Shown here one piece after another: positions 7,550 to 13,353 of a DNA stretch of 13,353 bases (the first letter of the stretch is position 1; every line of letters starts with the position of its first letter). The DNA is taken from assembly GCA_947442095.1 (NCBI GenBank), contig CANEVG010000051.1:1-13353 (forward strand), in the 5' to 3' direction. A program made the position numbers and the translations under genes. A model generated the notes under the pieces. That model ran no database searches, had not been told where the DNA came from, and saw only the letters and a list, made by a program, of their open reading frames with translations. Source of the stretch: Sphingomonadaceae bacterium (GTDB lineage Bacteria; Pseudomonadota; Alphaproteobacteria; Sphingomonadales; Sphingomonadaceae).

Positions 7550-7557
7550 GTCGCCTG
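7550..7557 (+). other. Probable one-base deletion in the receptor gene
   Basis: Upstream the receptor frame reads FAFENQGRV (codons beginning at 7523, ending at 7552). Downstream the barrel reads LRAKIDLSDDITL in the next frame, with codons beginning at 7555. Only two bases (GC, 7553-7554) lie between the two frames. Restoring one C gives CGC (Arg) and a continuous GRVRLRAKIDL. The original frame runs on to a stop at 7922-7924 with low-quality, Ser/Arg/Pro-rich sequence, as expected of a shifted frame. There is no slippery heptamer at the junction. Confidence 0.8.
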
Positions 7558-8890
7558 CGCGCCAAGATCGATCTCAGCGACGACATTACGCTGTCCTCGA
7601 TCACCGACTACAAGAACTTCAAGAAGCTCCTGTTCATCGATGTGGACGCGGGACCCGCCAACCAGCTGGCCAACTACGGCAATGTCGATGCCAACAGCTT
7701 CACGCAGGAACTGCGGCTTAACGGCAAGGCCGAGCGGCTCACCTGGGCGGCGGGCGTCTTTTTCCTGCATATCGACAACCTCTCGAAGAACGGCCTCAAG
7801 GCCCCGGCCAATGGCCTTGTTCCGGGCAATCCGATCGACATCGCCTCCACCGCGCGGCTCAAGACCGACAGCTATTCGGCGTTCGGGCAGGTTGATTATG
7901 ACTTCACCGACAAGTTCCGCATGATCGTGGGCGCGCGCGTGATCCGCGAGAAGAAGGACTACGACTTCATCCAGCAGCTGTTTGTCTCGCCCGATCCGCG
8001 CGTGATCCAGCCAGCGCAGACCGTGCCCGGCTTCCCGCTGACCATCGGGCCGACGTATCCGGGCGGCGTGCCCACGCCTTATGCCGACAAGAACAGCGAG
8101 ACCCTGTGGGCCGGCAAAGTGCAGTTCGAATATCGCCCGGCCGAAGGCACGCTGCTCTACGCCGGGATCAACCGCGGCGTGAAGGCGGGCAGCTACAACG
8201 CGCAGCTCAATGGCGGCCTTGCCACGCCGGATTCCGCCATTCGGTATGGGGCGGAAACGCTGTGGTCCTATGAAGGCGGCTTCAAGATTTCGCTGCTCGA
8301 CAACAAAGTTCGGCTTAACGGCGCGGTCTATTACTACGACTACAAGAACAACCAGTCGTTCCTGTTCACCGGTGTTGCAGGCCTCGTCATCAATGCCGAC
8401 GCGCGGACTTATGGTGCGGAACTTTCGCTCCAGGCGAACCCGATCCCCGGGCTCGACATGGCACTGACGTTCTCGCAGTTCAACGCGAGGGTGAAGGACG
8501 TGCCGCTACGCGTGGGTGGGCCGATCCGCAGGGACTTGAAGCCGACTTATGCGCCCGAAACGCAGGCTTCGGGCATCATCCGCTATGGCTGGGACATGTT
8601 CGGCGGCGAGATGGCGGCCAATGCGAACATTTCGTACTCCTCGTCGTTCTTCTACAACTTGCGCAATTTCGATGCGGACAAGTTCGGCGGCTTTGCCAAT
8701 GTCGATCTCGGGCTGGGCTGGACTTCACCCGACAAGCGCTACGAAGTCGGCGTGCGGGTCGACAACGCGACGAACAAGCTGATCGGCCTGCAGGGCTATA
8801 ACCTGTCCGGCCTGTGCGGGTGCAACGAAGTGTCCTACCGTCTGCCGCGTACCTTCTCGGTACGGACACGCGTCGCCTTCTGACCCTTTG

Positions 8891-8922
8891 GCAGCCCCTG
8901 CCCGATCCCGGGCGGGGGCTGC
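8891..8922 (+). terminator. Strong GC hairpin after the receptor gene
   Basis: Seven nt after the receptor stop, the 14-nt arm GCAGCCCCTGCCCG (8891-8904) pairs with CGGGCGGGGGCTGC (8909-8922) around a 4-nt loop; all positions pair, one as G-U. Only TGCTT follows in place of a T-run, so it may act as a weak terminator, a pause, or a 3'-end stabiliser. It separates the broken receptor from the racemase/isomerase operon, whose first ribosome site starts 10 nt later. Confidence 0.6.
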
Positions 8923-8931
8923 TGCTTATGC

Positions 8932-8937
8932 AAGGAA
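8932..8937 (+). promoter_or_regulatory. Ribosome binding site deciding the GTG start at 8948
   Basis: AAGGAA lies 10 nt before GTG at 8948-8950. The only upstream in-frame ATG (8888) would put about 20 poorly conserved residues in front and its coding would run through the GC hairpin at 8891-8922. The GTG is therefore the better start. Confidence 0.6.
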
Positions 8938-8947
8938 TTCCCACCGC

Positions 8948-9709
8948 GTGACTGCCATCAAGCGCATTCTGATGATCGTACCGGTGCCGGTGCCGGCTTT
9001 CGCGATCCCGGGGTTTGCCGGGCAAATCCCGCCCGAACTGATCCGCCCCGATATCAAGATCGATTTCGTGGGCTGCCGCAACGGCGCGAACTTGATCGAT
9101 TCCCCCTATGAGCAGGCACTGGCCGATACGTGGGTGCTCGAAGCAGGCGCACGCGCCGAAGAACAGGGCTATGCGGCCGTCTGCATCAATTCGATGAGCG
9201 ACAGCGGACTTGCCGCGCTGCGCTCGCGGCTTTCGATCCCGGTGGTCGGGCCGGGGCGATCCTCGTTCTTTCTCGCCGCAGACCTTGGCAAGAAATTCTC
9301 GGTATTGACGATGTGGAAGCGCTGGCACTCGCTTTATGAAAAGCTGGCAGTGGAAACGGGGCTCGGGAGCCGCCTCGCCTCGATCCGCGATATCGACGTG
9401 CGGCCCGATACCGCCGAGCTGCTGGCGGGCAAGGAAGACATCGTCTTCGCCAAGCTGGAAGAGCAGGCACGCAAGGCGATCGACGAGGACGGCGCGGATG
9501 TGCTGATCCTGGGCTCCACCACCATGCACCAGTCGGCCACATGGCTTGCCTCGCGGGTGGAAGTGCCGGTGCTCAATCCGGGGCTGGTGGCGTTCAAGCA
9601 GTGCGAGACGCTGATCGACCTTGGCCTTGCGCAATCTAAGACCACCTACTTCGCGCCCGAGACCGCCAAGGACGACCTTTTGGACCCGGTTGCCTCGCTC
9701 TTTCCATGA
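8948..9709 (+). CDS. Asp/Glu/hydantoin racemase family protein
   Basis: A 253-residue protein (GTG start) of the two-lobed Asp/Glu/hydantoin racemase superfamily. Family features are the N-terminal KRILMIVPVPVP strand, CINSMSDSGLAALR (79-92) with IPVVGPG after it, the mid-protein KFSVLTMWKRW block that opens the second lobe, DGADVLILGSTTM (181-193) and the closing VPVLNPG. In hydantoin and Asp/Glu racemases the two catalytic Cys lie in a C-x-x-D-P/S-G type motif and in an LGC motif. Here, by eye, the matching positions are Ser82 and Ser190, with a Cys only at 79. A standard two-cysteine racemisation is therefore doubtful; a different lyase or isomerase reaction, or a one-Cys mechanism, is possible. 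Its stop overlaps the next start by 4 nt (ATGA), tying it to the maleate-isomerase-like gene. Cytoplasmic. The fold is fairly certain, the reaction unknown. Confidence 0.8.
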   Translation: MTAIKRILMIVPVPVPAFAIPGFAGQIPPELIRPDIKIDFVGCRNGANLIDSPYEQALADTWVLEAGARAEEQGYAAVCINSMSDSGLAALRSRLSIPVVGPGRSSFFLAADLGKKFSVLTMWKRWHSLYEKLAVETGLGSRLASIRDIDVRPDTAELLAGKEDIVFAKLEEQARKAIDEDGADVLILGSTTMHQSATWLASRVEVPVLNPGLVAFKQCETLIDLGLAQSKTTYFAPETAKDDLLDPVASLFP

Positions 9710-10452
9710 GCCGGCCTTTTCGGATCGGGCAGATCGTGCCCAGTTCCAACACCACGATGGAAACCGAGATTCCCGCCATGCTGCGGGCACGCGAGGCGGC
9801 TTTCCCGGAGCGCTTCACCTTCCATTCCAGCCGCATGCGGATGAGGCATGTGGTGAAGGAAGAATTGGCGGCGATGGATGCGCAGTCGCTGCGCTGCGCC
9901 GCAGAGCTGGCCGACGCACGGGTCGATGTGATTGGCTATGCCTGCCTTGTCGCGATCATGGCGATGGGGCCGGGCTATCACCGCACCAGCGAGAGCAACC
10001 TTGCGGGGATTGCCGCGCAGGAAGGCGGCGCGGCGCCCGTGGTGACCAGCGCAGGCGCGCTTGTCAAAACGCTTGGGGAACTGAACTTGCGCCGCATCGC
10101 CGTGCTCACGCCCTACATGAAGCCGCTGACTTCCATGGTCACCGACTACATCGCGGCCGAGGGCTTCACCGTGCAATCGGTCCATTCGCTGGAGATTTCG
10201 GACAACCTCTCCGTGGGGCGGCGTGATCCCTTTGCGGCGATCGACGCCGCAGGCCAGCTTGATCTGGCGGGCGCGGACGCGCTTGTGCTTTCCGCCTGCG
10301 TGCAGATGCCCGCCGCTACCGCCATCGAGGCCGCGCAGCAGCGCTTCGGCCTGCCGGTGGTCACCGCTTCAAGCTGCACCGTGCGGCAGATGCTACAGGC
10401 GCTCGGTCTGCCTCCGGTTGTGCCCGGATACGGCGCGGCCTTGTCTGCGTGA
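9706..10452 (+). CDS. Maleate cis-trans isomerase family protein
   Basis: A 248-residue protein matching maleate isomerase, which converts maleate to fumarate through a covalent Cys adduct; arylmalonate decarboxylases share the fold. It has all the residues I recall for the active site of the characterised enzymes, at the same spacing: Asn15 (PSSNTTME), Cys80 (GYACLVA), Tyr137 (TPYMKPL), Asn167 (ISDNLSVG) and Cys198 (LSACVQMP). Two cysteines in these contexts argue for isomerase over arylmalonate decarboxylase, which keeps only the second. In known pathways (for example nicotinate degradation) maleate isomerase is the last step, feeding fumarate to the TCA cycle. The start overlaps the racemase-like stop (ATGA) and the stop overlaps the regulator's GTG (GTGA), so the three genes form one tight operon. 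The exact substrate could be a substituted maleate. Confidence 0.86.
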   Translation: MSRPFRIGQIVPSSNTTMETEIPAMLRAREAAFPERFTFHSSRMRMRHVVKEELAAMDAQSLRCAAELADARVDVIGYACLVAIMAMGPGYHRTSESNLAGIAAQEGGAAPVVTSAGALVKTLGELNLRRIAVLTPYMKPLTSMVTDYIAAEGFTVQSVHSLEISDNLSVGRRDPFAAIDAAGQLDLAGADALVLSACVQMPAATAIEAAQQRFGLPVVTASSCTVRQMLQALGLPPVVPGYGAALSA

Positions 10453-11036
10453 CCAGCTTGCTTGATAAGGCGGGCCAGCCGCCCGTCAGGAGCCCCCGCA
10501 GCGCCATGAAATCCGAGTATTACCGCAACTGGCACCTCGCCAAGGACGAGACCGAGTTCAAGGTCACCGAAATGGAATTCGCGCTGATGCGCGTGATCGA
10601 GGCGTTTGCGCGCTGGGTGGCGGCGGCGGACGAGATTGTCGGCCTTTCGGAGCTGAAGCACGCCGAGCATGTGATCCTGCACGTAATCCGCATGCAGAAC
10701 CGGCCCAAGAGCGGCACGACCATCGCCCGGCTGCTTAACCGCGATGACCTGCCCAATATCCAGTACAGCCTGCGCAAACTGGAAAGCTCCGGCCTCATCC
10801 ACAAGAACAAGGAGGCGGGCACCAAGAACCACTCCTATTCAATCACCAAGCTGGGCGAGCGGCTGACCAACGAGTATTCCAAGCTGCGCAGCGAGATCCT
10901 GATGCGCAAATTCCGCAGCCTGACCGACTTTGACGCGCGCGTGGAAGACGCGACCGAGCTGTTATCGATCATCACCGGGATTTATGAAGAATCGGCGCGC
11001 ACTTCGGTGACGCTTAACCGCGCGAGTGATGTTTAG
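10449..11036 (+). CDS. MarR-type winged-helix transcriptional regulator
   Basis: A 195-residue protein (176 if started at the ATG 10506) with a winged helix-turn-helix: dimer helix EMEFALMRVIEAFARW (41-56), helix 2 LKHAEHVILHVI (69-80), helix 3 and recognition helix TIARLL...NIQYSLRKLESSGLI (91-117) and a basic wing HKNKEAGTKNHSYSITKLG (118-136). The C-terminal helices would complete the dimer. MarR regulators commonly repress neighbouring catabolic genes until a pathway intermediate binds. As the last gene of the racemase/isomerase operon it would be autoregulated. I prefer the GTG start because GTGA overlaps the isomerase stop, like the junction before it. The ATG 10506 is an alternative, with AGGAG at 10488-10492, 13 nt upstream, which is rather far. 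Related regulators in this branch (MarR winged helix, YxxHLA-type N-terminus) often have an extra N-terminal segment, which also favours the longer form. Confidence 0.82.
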   Translation: MTSLLDKAGQPPVRSPRSAMKSEYYRNWHLAKDETEFKVTEMEFALMRVIEAFARWVAAADEIVGLSELKHAEHVILHVIRMQNRPKSGTTIARLLNRDDLPNIQYSLRKLESSGLIHKNKEAGTKNHSYSITKLGERLTNEYSKLRSEILMRKFRSLTDFDARVEDATELLSIITGIYEESARTSVTLNRASDV

Positions 11037-11050
11037 GGGGTGTTCACCCC
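11037..11050 (+). terminator. Short hairpin directly after the regulator stop
   Basis: GGGGTG (11037-11042) and CACCCC (11045-11050) are exact complements around TT; with a realistic 4-nt loop the stem has 5 bp. It starts at the base after the TAG stop. No T-run follows, so termination here is uncertain. The run of six T at 11108-11113, further into the gap, may be the actual transcript end. Confidence 0.3.
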
Positions 11051-11056
11051 AATCCG

Positions 11057-11177
11057 AAGTTCACCACCCACCCCCCGTCACCCCGGGCTTGACCTGCGGC
11101 CCCGCTCTTTTTTGGCGTTGTAGAAGATACATCGGGATCCCGGGTCAAGCCCGGGATGACGAGTTTGGCGTGAACTT
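11057..11177. repeat. Nested inverted repeat of the CCCGGGCTTGACC type
   Basis: In the 161-bp gap between the convergent regulator and M20-fold genes, an 18-nt arm (11077-11094, GTCACCCCGGGCTTGACC) pairs with 11143-11160 at 17 of 18 positions around a 48-nt loop that contains T6. Outside it AAGTTCAC (11057-11064) pairs with GTGAACTT (11170-11177). GTCATCCCGGGCTTGACCCGGGATCC-like units are recognised by eye as a dispersed intergenic (REP-like) repeat of alphaproteobacteria; the right arm, read on the minus strand, is the better copy. Lying between converging genes, it may act as a bidirectional transcription end. No target-site duplication could be established. Confidence 0.6.
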
Positions 11178-11197
11178 GGGTTCCGTGACGCTGGGAC

Positions 11198-12523
11198 CTA
11201 AAGCCCCAGCTCGCTCCTCGGCCGCATCAGCGTGTCAATGCAGGCGTAGAGGATTTTTTCGAGGCAGGGCATGAGATCGGGCACATACGTCGCGCCCATG
11301 CCGCCCAGCCCTTCGGCGATGGGTTCGGGTGAGCCTTCTGCAGGCCAGGGCCAGCCGATGCGCGCGGTGGGCACGCCGAGGCGGCGCAGTGCTGCGCCGT
11401 CGGTCTGGCCGCCGAGCGGATCGGGGGTGACATAGGGGCGCTGCTCGATGGTTTCCCAGCCGCGGCGGCAGGACTGGATGATCCAGTTGGCCGGATCGGT
11501 GGTGCCGCCGGGGGTGGAGCCATACATCTCCCAGTCGCAGTCGATTTCGGGGAAACGCGCAGCGAGATCCAGCATGAACGCCTCGAACTGGGCCTTGACC
11601 TCACCCGGCGTGGTGCGCGGGCTGATGCGCACGTCGAAGAATATCTCCGTCACCGCGCTGGGGAACGCTGGGCGCTCGGGCCAGCCACCGCGCACGCCCG
11701 CAATCCAGCCGTGGGGGTAGATATCGCCCGAGCGGTTCTTCTCGGCATAGCCGATCAGCCACTGTTCCAGCTCCAGGATCACGGTGGCCGCCGGAACCAC
11801 CGAGCTGCGGAAGGCGGGAAGGCCGCGCGGCACCCCGGCATAGCCGAGCGTGCCCTTCACCTGGATCTTGAACCAGCCCATCCCCGGCTCTTCATGATAA
11901 ACCCAGTTCCACGGCTTCATGATGATCGCGAAATCGGGCGCCATGCCCCGATTGAGCAAGTGGTGGACGCCGTGGCTCATCCCGGCGTTGTCGCGCTGCG
12001 GGATGGTGACCGGCATGCCGCCATCGGCGAACCCGACATTGAGCGTGCCCAGCATCGGCACGTCTGCCGCGATCAGCGCGGTCGCCACTTCGAGCAGGCC
12101 CGCGACCATGGCCTTGGGATTGGACGAGCCGAGCCCATAGACCCAATCGTCCACCATCTTGGCCGAAGGGCGCAGATCGGCGAACTGTTCGGGACCAGCC
12201 CAGGGAAAATCGCTTTCATCGCCTTCCAGATGTGTGTCGATGGGCGCGTAGAGCAGCAAGGTGGCCCCGCCGCCTGTCCCGCGCTTTTCGCCCAGCACGT
12301 TGGACGAGATCGGCGTCATCGGATCGAGCTTGGGGACAAGACCAATGCTGGCCATGTGCCCCGCCACGAATTCGGCGGCATTTCGCGTCGCGCCGGTCGG
12401 CGAATGGATATCGGTGATATCGAACAGCAGCTGCTTCAGCCGGGCGGGATCGAGCTTGGCCTTGGCGCGCGCATAGGCGGCTTCCATTTCGGGCGTGAAG
12501 GGCACCGGTGTGGTGGGCTGCAT
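11198..12523 (-). CDS. M20 peptidase-fold protein with substituted metal site
   Basis: A 441-residue protein with the M20 (ArgE/DapE/carboxypeptidase G2) layout: N-terminal LLFDITDIHSPTGATRNAAEFV (33-53), LLLYAPIDTHLEGD (89-102), the dimerisation-domain motif WFKIQVKGTLGYAGVPRG, and a C-terminal GGQTDGAALRRLGVPTARIG. M20 enzymes bind two zinc ions through His, Asp, Glu, Glu, Glu/Asp and His. Aligned by eye, those positions here are Pro94 (APID instead of GHxD), Asn135 (GSSNPK instead of GRGxxDxK), Gly168-Gly169 (ADGG instead of DEE), Lys203 (MKP instead of GEP) and Val414. The supporting Asp96 is kept. It cannot be a standard dizinc hydrolase if this alignment holds. A GGGAG site sits 8 nt before the ATG, and the amidase stop is 2 nt upstream, so the two are co-transcribed and probably act on the same molecule. 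Whether it binds, isomerises or hydrolyses is unknown. Cytoplasmic (no signal peptide). Confidence 0.8.
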   Translation of the reverse strand: MQPTTPVPFTPEMEAAYARAKAKLDPARLKQLLFDITDIHSPTGATRNAAEFVAGHMASIGLVPKLDPMTPISSNVLGEKRGTGGGATLLLYAPIDTHLEGDESDFPWAGPEQFADLRPSAKMVDDWVYGLGSSNPKAMVAGLLEVATALIAADVPMLGTLNVGFADGGMPVTIPQRDNAGMSHGVHHLLNRGMAPDFAIIMKPWNWVYHEEPGMGWFKIQVKGTLGYAGVPRGLPAFRSSVVPAATVILELEQWLIGYAEKNRSGDIYPHGWIAGVRGGWPERPAFPSAVTEIFFDVRISPRTTPGEVKAQFEAFMLDLAARFPEIDCDWEMYGSTPGGTTDPANWIIQSCRRGWETIEQRPYVTPDPLGGQTDGAALRRLGVPTARIGWPWPAEGSPEPIAEGLGGMGATYVPDLMPCLEKILYACIDTLMRPRSELGL

Positions 12524-12525
12524 GG

Positions 12526-13353
12526 TCAAATCTCCCGTGGTGCAGCCAGCGCTGCTATGGCCGTGATGTTGGATAGCATGTGCCGGTCCGTGCCTGGTGC
12601 ACCGATGACCTGAAGCCCCAGCGGCAACCCGTCGTTTTGCCAGGAGGCAGGGAAGCCGAAGCAGGGCGCGCCGAGTGCGGTCCAGATGCGCTGGAACACC
12701 GGATCGCCGGTGGCCGCGTGGCCGAGCGGCGCTGCGCCGGCGGCGCCGGGCACGAGCAGCAGGTCCACCCCTGCAAACACCTCTGGCGCGAGGGTCTTGC
12801 ATTGGCGCTGCAAGGCCAGCGCCGCTTGATAGTCCGCTTCGCTCTCGGCAGCCCCCGCATCAATCATCGCGATGAAGGCAGGGCTGACCTGTGCGGCGTG
12901 TTCGCGGCGGATATGGCCCATGACCATGGACGCCTCGCGCCGGTGGATCAGGATTTGCGCGGCGAGCAGCGCACCAAACGGCGCGGGGAGTTCGCGCGGG
13001 ACGAGCCTGTGCCCGGCAACGCGCAGCGTCTCGGCAAAGGCATGGAATGTAGCCTGCATCTGCGGGCTGGCGGCATCCCAGGCCGGGCTGCGGCAGAGGC
13101 CCACGGTTAGGCTGGCCTTAGCCGCAGGCGCGGCGTGCTCGCCCGACAGCACGGCGTCTGCCGCCGTAATCACCGCCAGATCGCGCCCGAACAGGCCCAG
13201 CGTATCAAGGCTCGGCGCGGTTTCGAGGACCCCGCCTAGAGGATAGCGGCCGAACGTGGGCTTGAAGCCGAAGGTGCCGCAAAAGCTCGCCGGGCGGATC
13301 ACCGAACCAGCCGTCTGGGTGCCCAGCGCGAGGTCGGCCTGCCCATCGGCCAC
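12526..13353 (-). CDS. Amidase signature family hydrolase (5' end outside window)
   Basis: The C-terminal 275 residues of an amidase-signature enzyme; the first codon in view (GTG read leftwards from 13353) is internal. The conserved core GTQTAGSVIRP followed by ASFCGTFGFKPTFG is visible, with the nucleophilic Ser in AGSVIRP (17th visible residue). The catalytic Lys and the cis-Ser of the GGSSGG motif lie beyond the window edge. The rest shows the family's late elements, including VDLLLVPGAAGAAP and the closing LGAPCFGFPASWQNDGLPLGLQVIG. These enzymes hydrolyse amides to acid plus ammonia in the cytoplasm, through a Ser-cisSer-Lys triad. Substrate unknown; with a maleate-isomerase-like gene nearby, an amide of a short diacid is one guess. 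The stop is 2 nt before the ATG of the M20-fold gene, so this gene leads that operon. About 40% of the protein is probably missing. Confidence 0.88.
   Translation of the reverse strand: MADGQADLALGTQTAGSVIRPASFCGTFGFKPTFGRYPLGGVLETAPSLDTLGLFGRDLAVITAADAVLSGEHAAPAAKASLTVGLCRSPAWDAASPQMQATFHAFAETLRVAGHRLVPRELPAPFGALLAAQILIHRREASMVMGHIRREHAAQVSPAFIAMIDAGAAESEADYQAALALQRQCKTLAPEVFAGVDLLLVPGAAGAAPLGHAATGDPVFQRIWTALGAPCFGFPASWQNDGLPLGLQVIGAPGTDRHMLSNITAIAALAAPREI

Larger units (their letters stand above)
6410..8883 (+). pseudogene. TonB-dependent outer-membrane receptor, interrupted by a stop codon and a frameshift
   Basis: Without its two lesions this gene would encode a receptor of about 824 residues, normal for sphingomonad TonB-dependent receptors. 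It begins with a signal peptide ending LPALA before QEAAP, a TonB-box-like EIVVTAQKR and a full plug domain (TIRGVVQNDF, YLDEGYIA, DIDRVEVLKGPQGTLFGRNATGG). After VDAR at 6959-6970 comes an in-frame TAA (6971-6973). The same frame resumes at once with barrel sequence (STSNPGVFTLEGAVGGPIS) and runs to about 7552. There a single base is missing and the barrel continues in the next frame (LRAKIDLSDDITLSSITDYKNF) to the proper end, TFSVRTRVAF, with the C-terminal Phe usual for outer-membrane proteins. No other disruption is visible. It lies downstream of the FAD dehydrogenase, so it probably imported that enzyme's substrate or a precursor. It is a recently inactivated gene unless both lesions are sequencing errors. 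Confidence 0.85.

Noticed and set aside
6971..7557. Programmed recoding (stop readthrough plus frameshift) of the receptor
   Set aside because: TAA is the least suitable codon for readthrough, there is no slippery site at 7550-7557, and needing both events makes it improbable; mutation or sequencing error is simpler.
7642..8883. An independent receptor gene starting at the ATG 7642
   Set aside because: The frame is open and homologous upstream of this ATG back to 7555, there is no signal peptide or plug, and the sequence continues the broken receptor's barrel.
8576..9790. 404-codon minus-strand frame spanning the receptor end, the hairpin and the racemase-like gene
   Set aside because: It crosses three recognised features on the opposite strand and carries no domain signature; an antisense artefact of GC bias.
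11711..12613. 300-codon + strand frame opposite the M20-fold gene
   Set aside because: Antisense to a gene with a clear fold and ribosome site; composition typical of shadow frames.

Overview
The window is GC-rich (roughly 65% by eye) and looks like an alphaproteobacterium, most likely a sphingomonad (Novosphingobium/Sphingobium type). The grounds are the style of the TonB-dependent receptor (plug start EIVVTAQKR, NVGIAITAYSGDQL), the proteobacterial indolepyruvate oxidoreductase with a long beta subunit, and a CCCGGGCTTGACC-type intergenic inverted repeat of the kind common in alphaproteobacteria. The genus is an inference. There are no tRNA or rRNA genes, CRISPR arrays, transposases or integrases.

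Layout, left to right. (1) + strand, 1-2608: the 3' part of iorA and a complete iorB, an arylpyruvate:ferredoxin oxidoreductase making aryl-acetyl-CoA. (2) - strand, 2609-3934: a Rid-family protein whose stop codon abuts that of iorB, preceded by an alpha/beta hydrolase of the meta-cleavage-product hydrolase type. (3) A 142-bp divergent promoter region (3935-4076). (4) + strand, 4077-6234: a Tat-signal small subunit and a GMC flavoprotein with a predicted 3Fe-4S motif, together a periplasmic FAD dehydrogenase with no cytochrome subunit in view. (5) + strand, 6410-8883: a TonB-dependent receptor broken by an in-frame TAA and by a one-base deletion. (6) + strand, 8948-11036: three genes in 4-bp start/stop overlaps: an Asp/Glu/hydantoin-racemase-like protein, a maleate-isomerase-family protein with a complete active site, and a MarR-type regulator. 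(7) A 161-bp gap with a nested inverted repeat. (8) - strand, 11198-13353: an amidase (5' end outside the window) followed 2 nt later by an M20-peptidase-fold protein.

The content reads as an accessory catabolic island for an unidentified, probably nitrogen-containing or aromatic compound: outer-membrane uptake (now apparently broken), periplasmic oxidation, C-C or amide hydrolysis, a Rid-type helper, amide cleavage, cis/trans isomerisation of a maleate-like diacid, local MarR control and arylpyruvate oxidation to a CoA thioester. The pathway as a whole is inference.

The most unusual points are three proteins that keep their family fold but seem to have lost key residues: the M20-like protein (all six dizinc-ligand positions and the catalytic Glu substituted), the racemase-like protein (Ser at both catalytic Cys positions) and the Rid protein (Met at the RidA Arg position). 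Beside them the maleate isomerase and the alpha/beta hydrolase have complete active sites.
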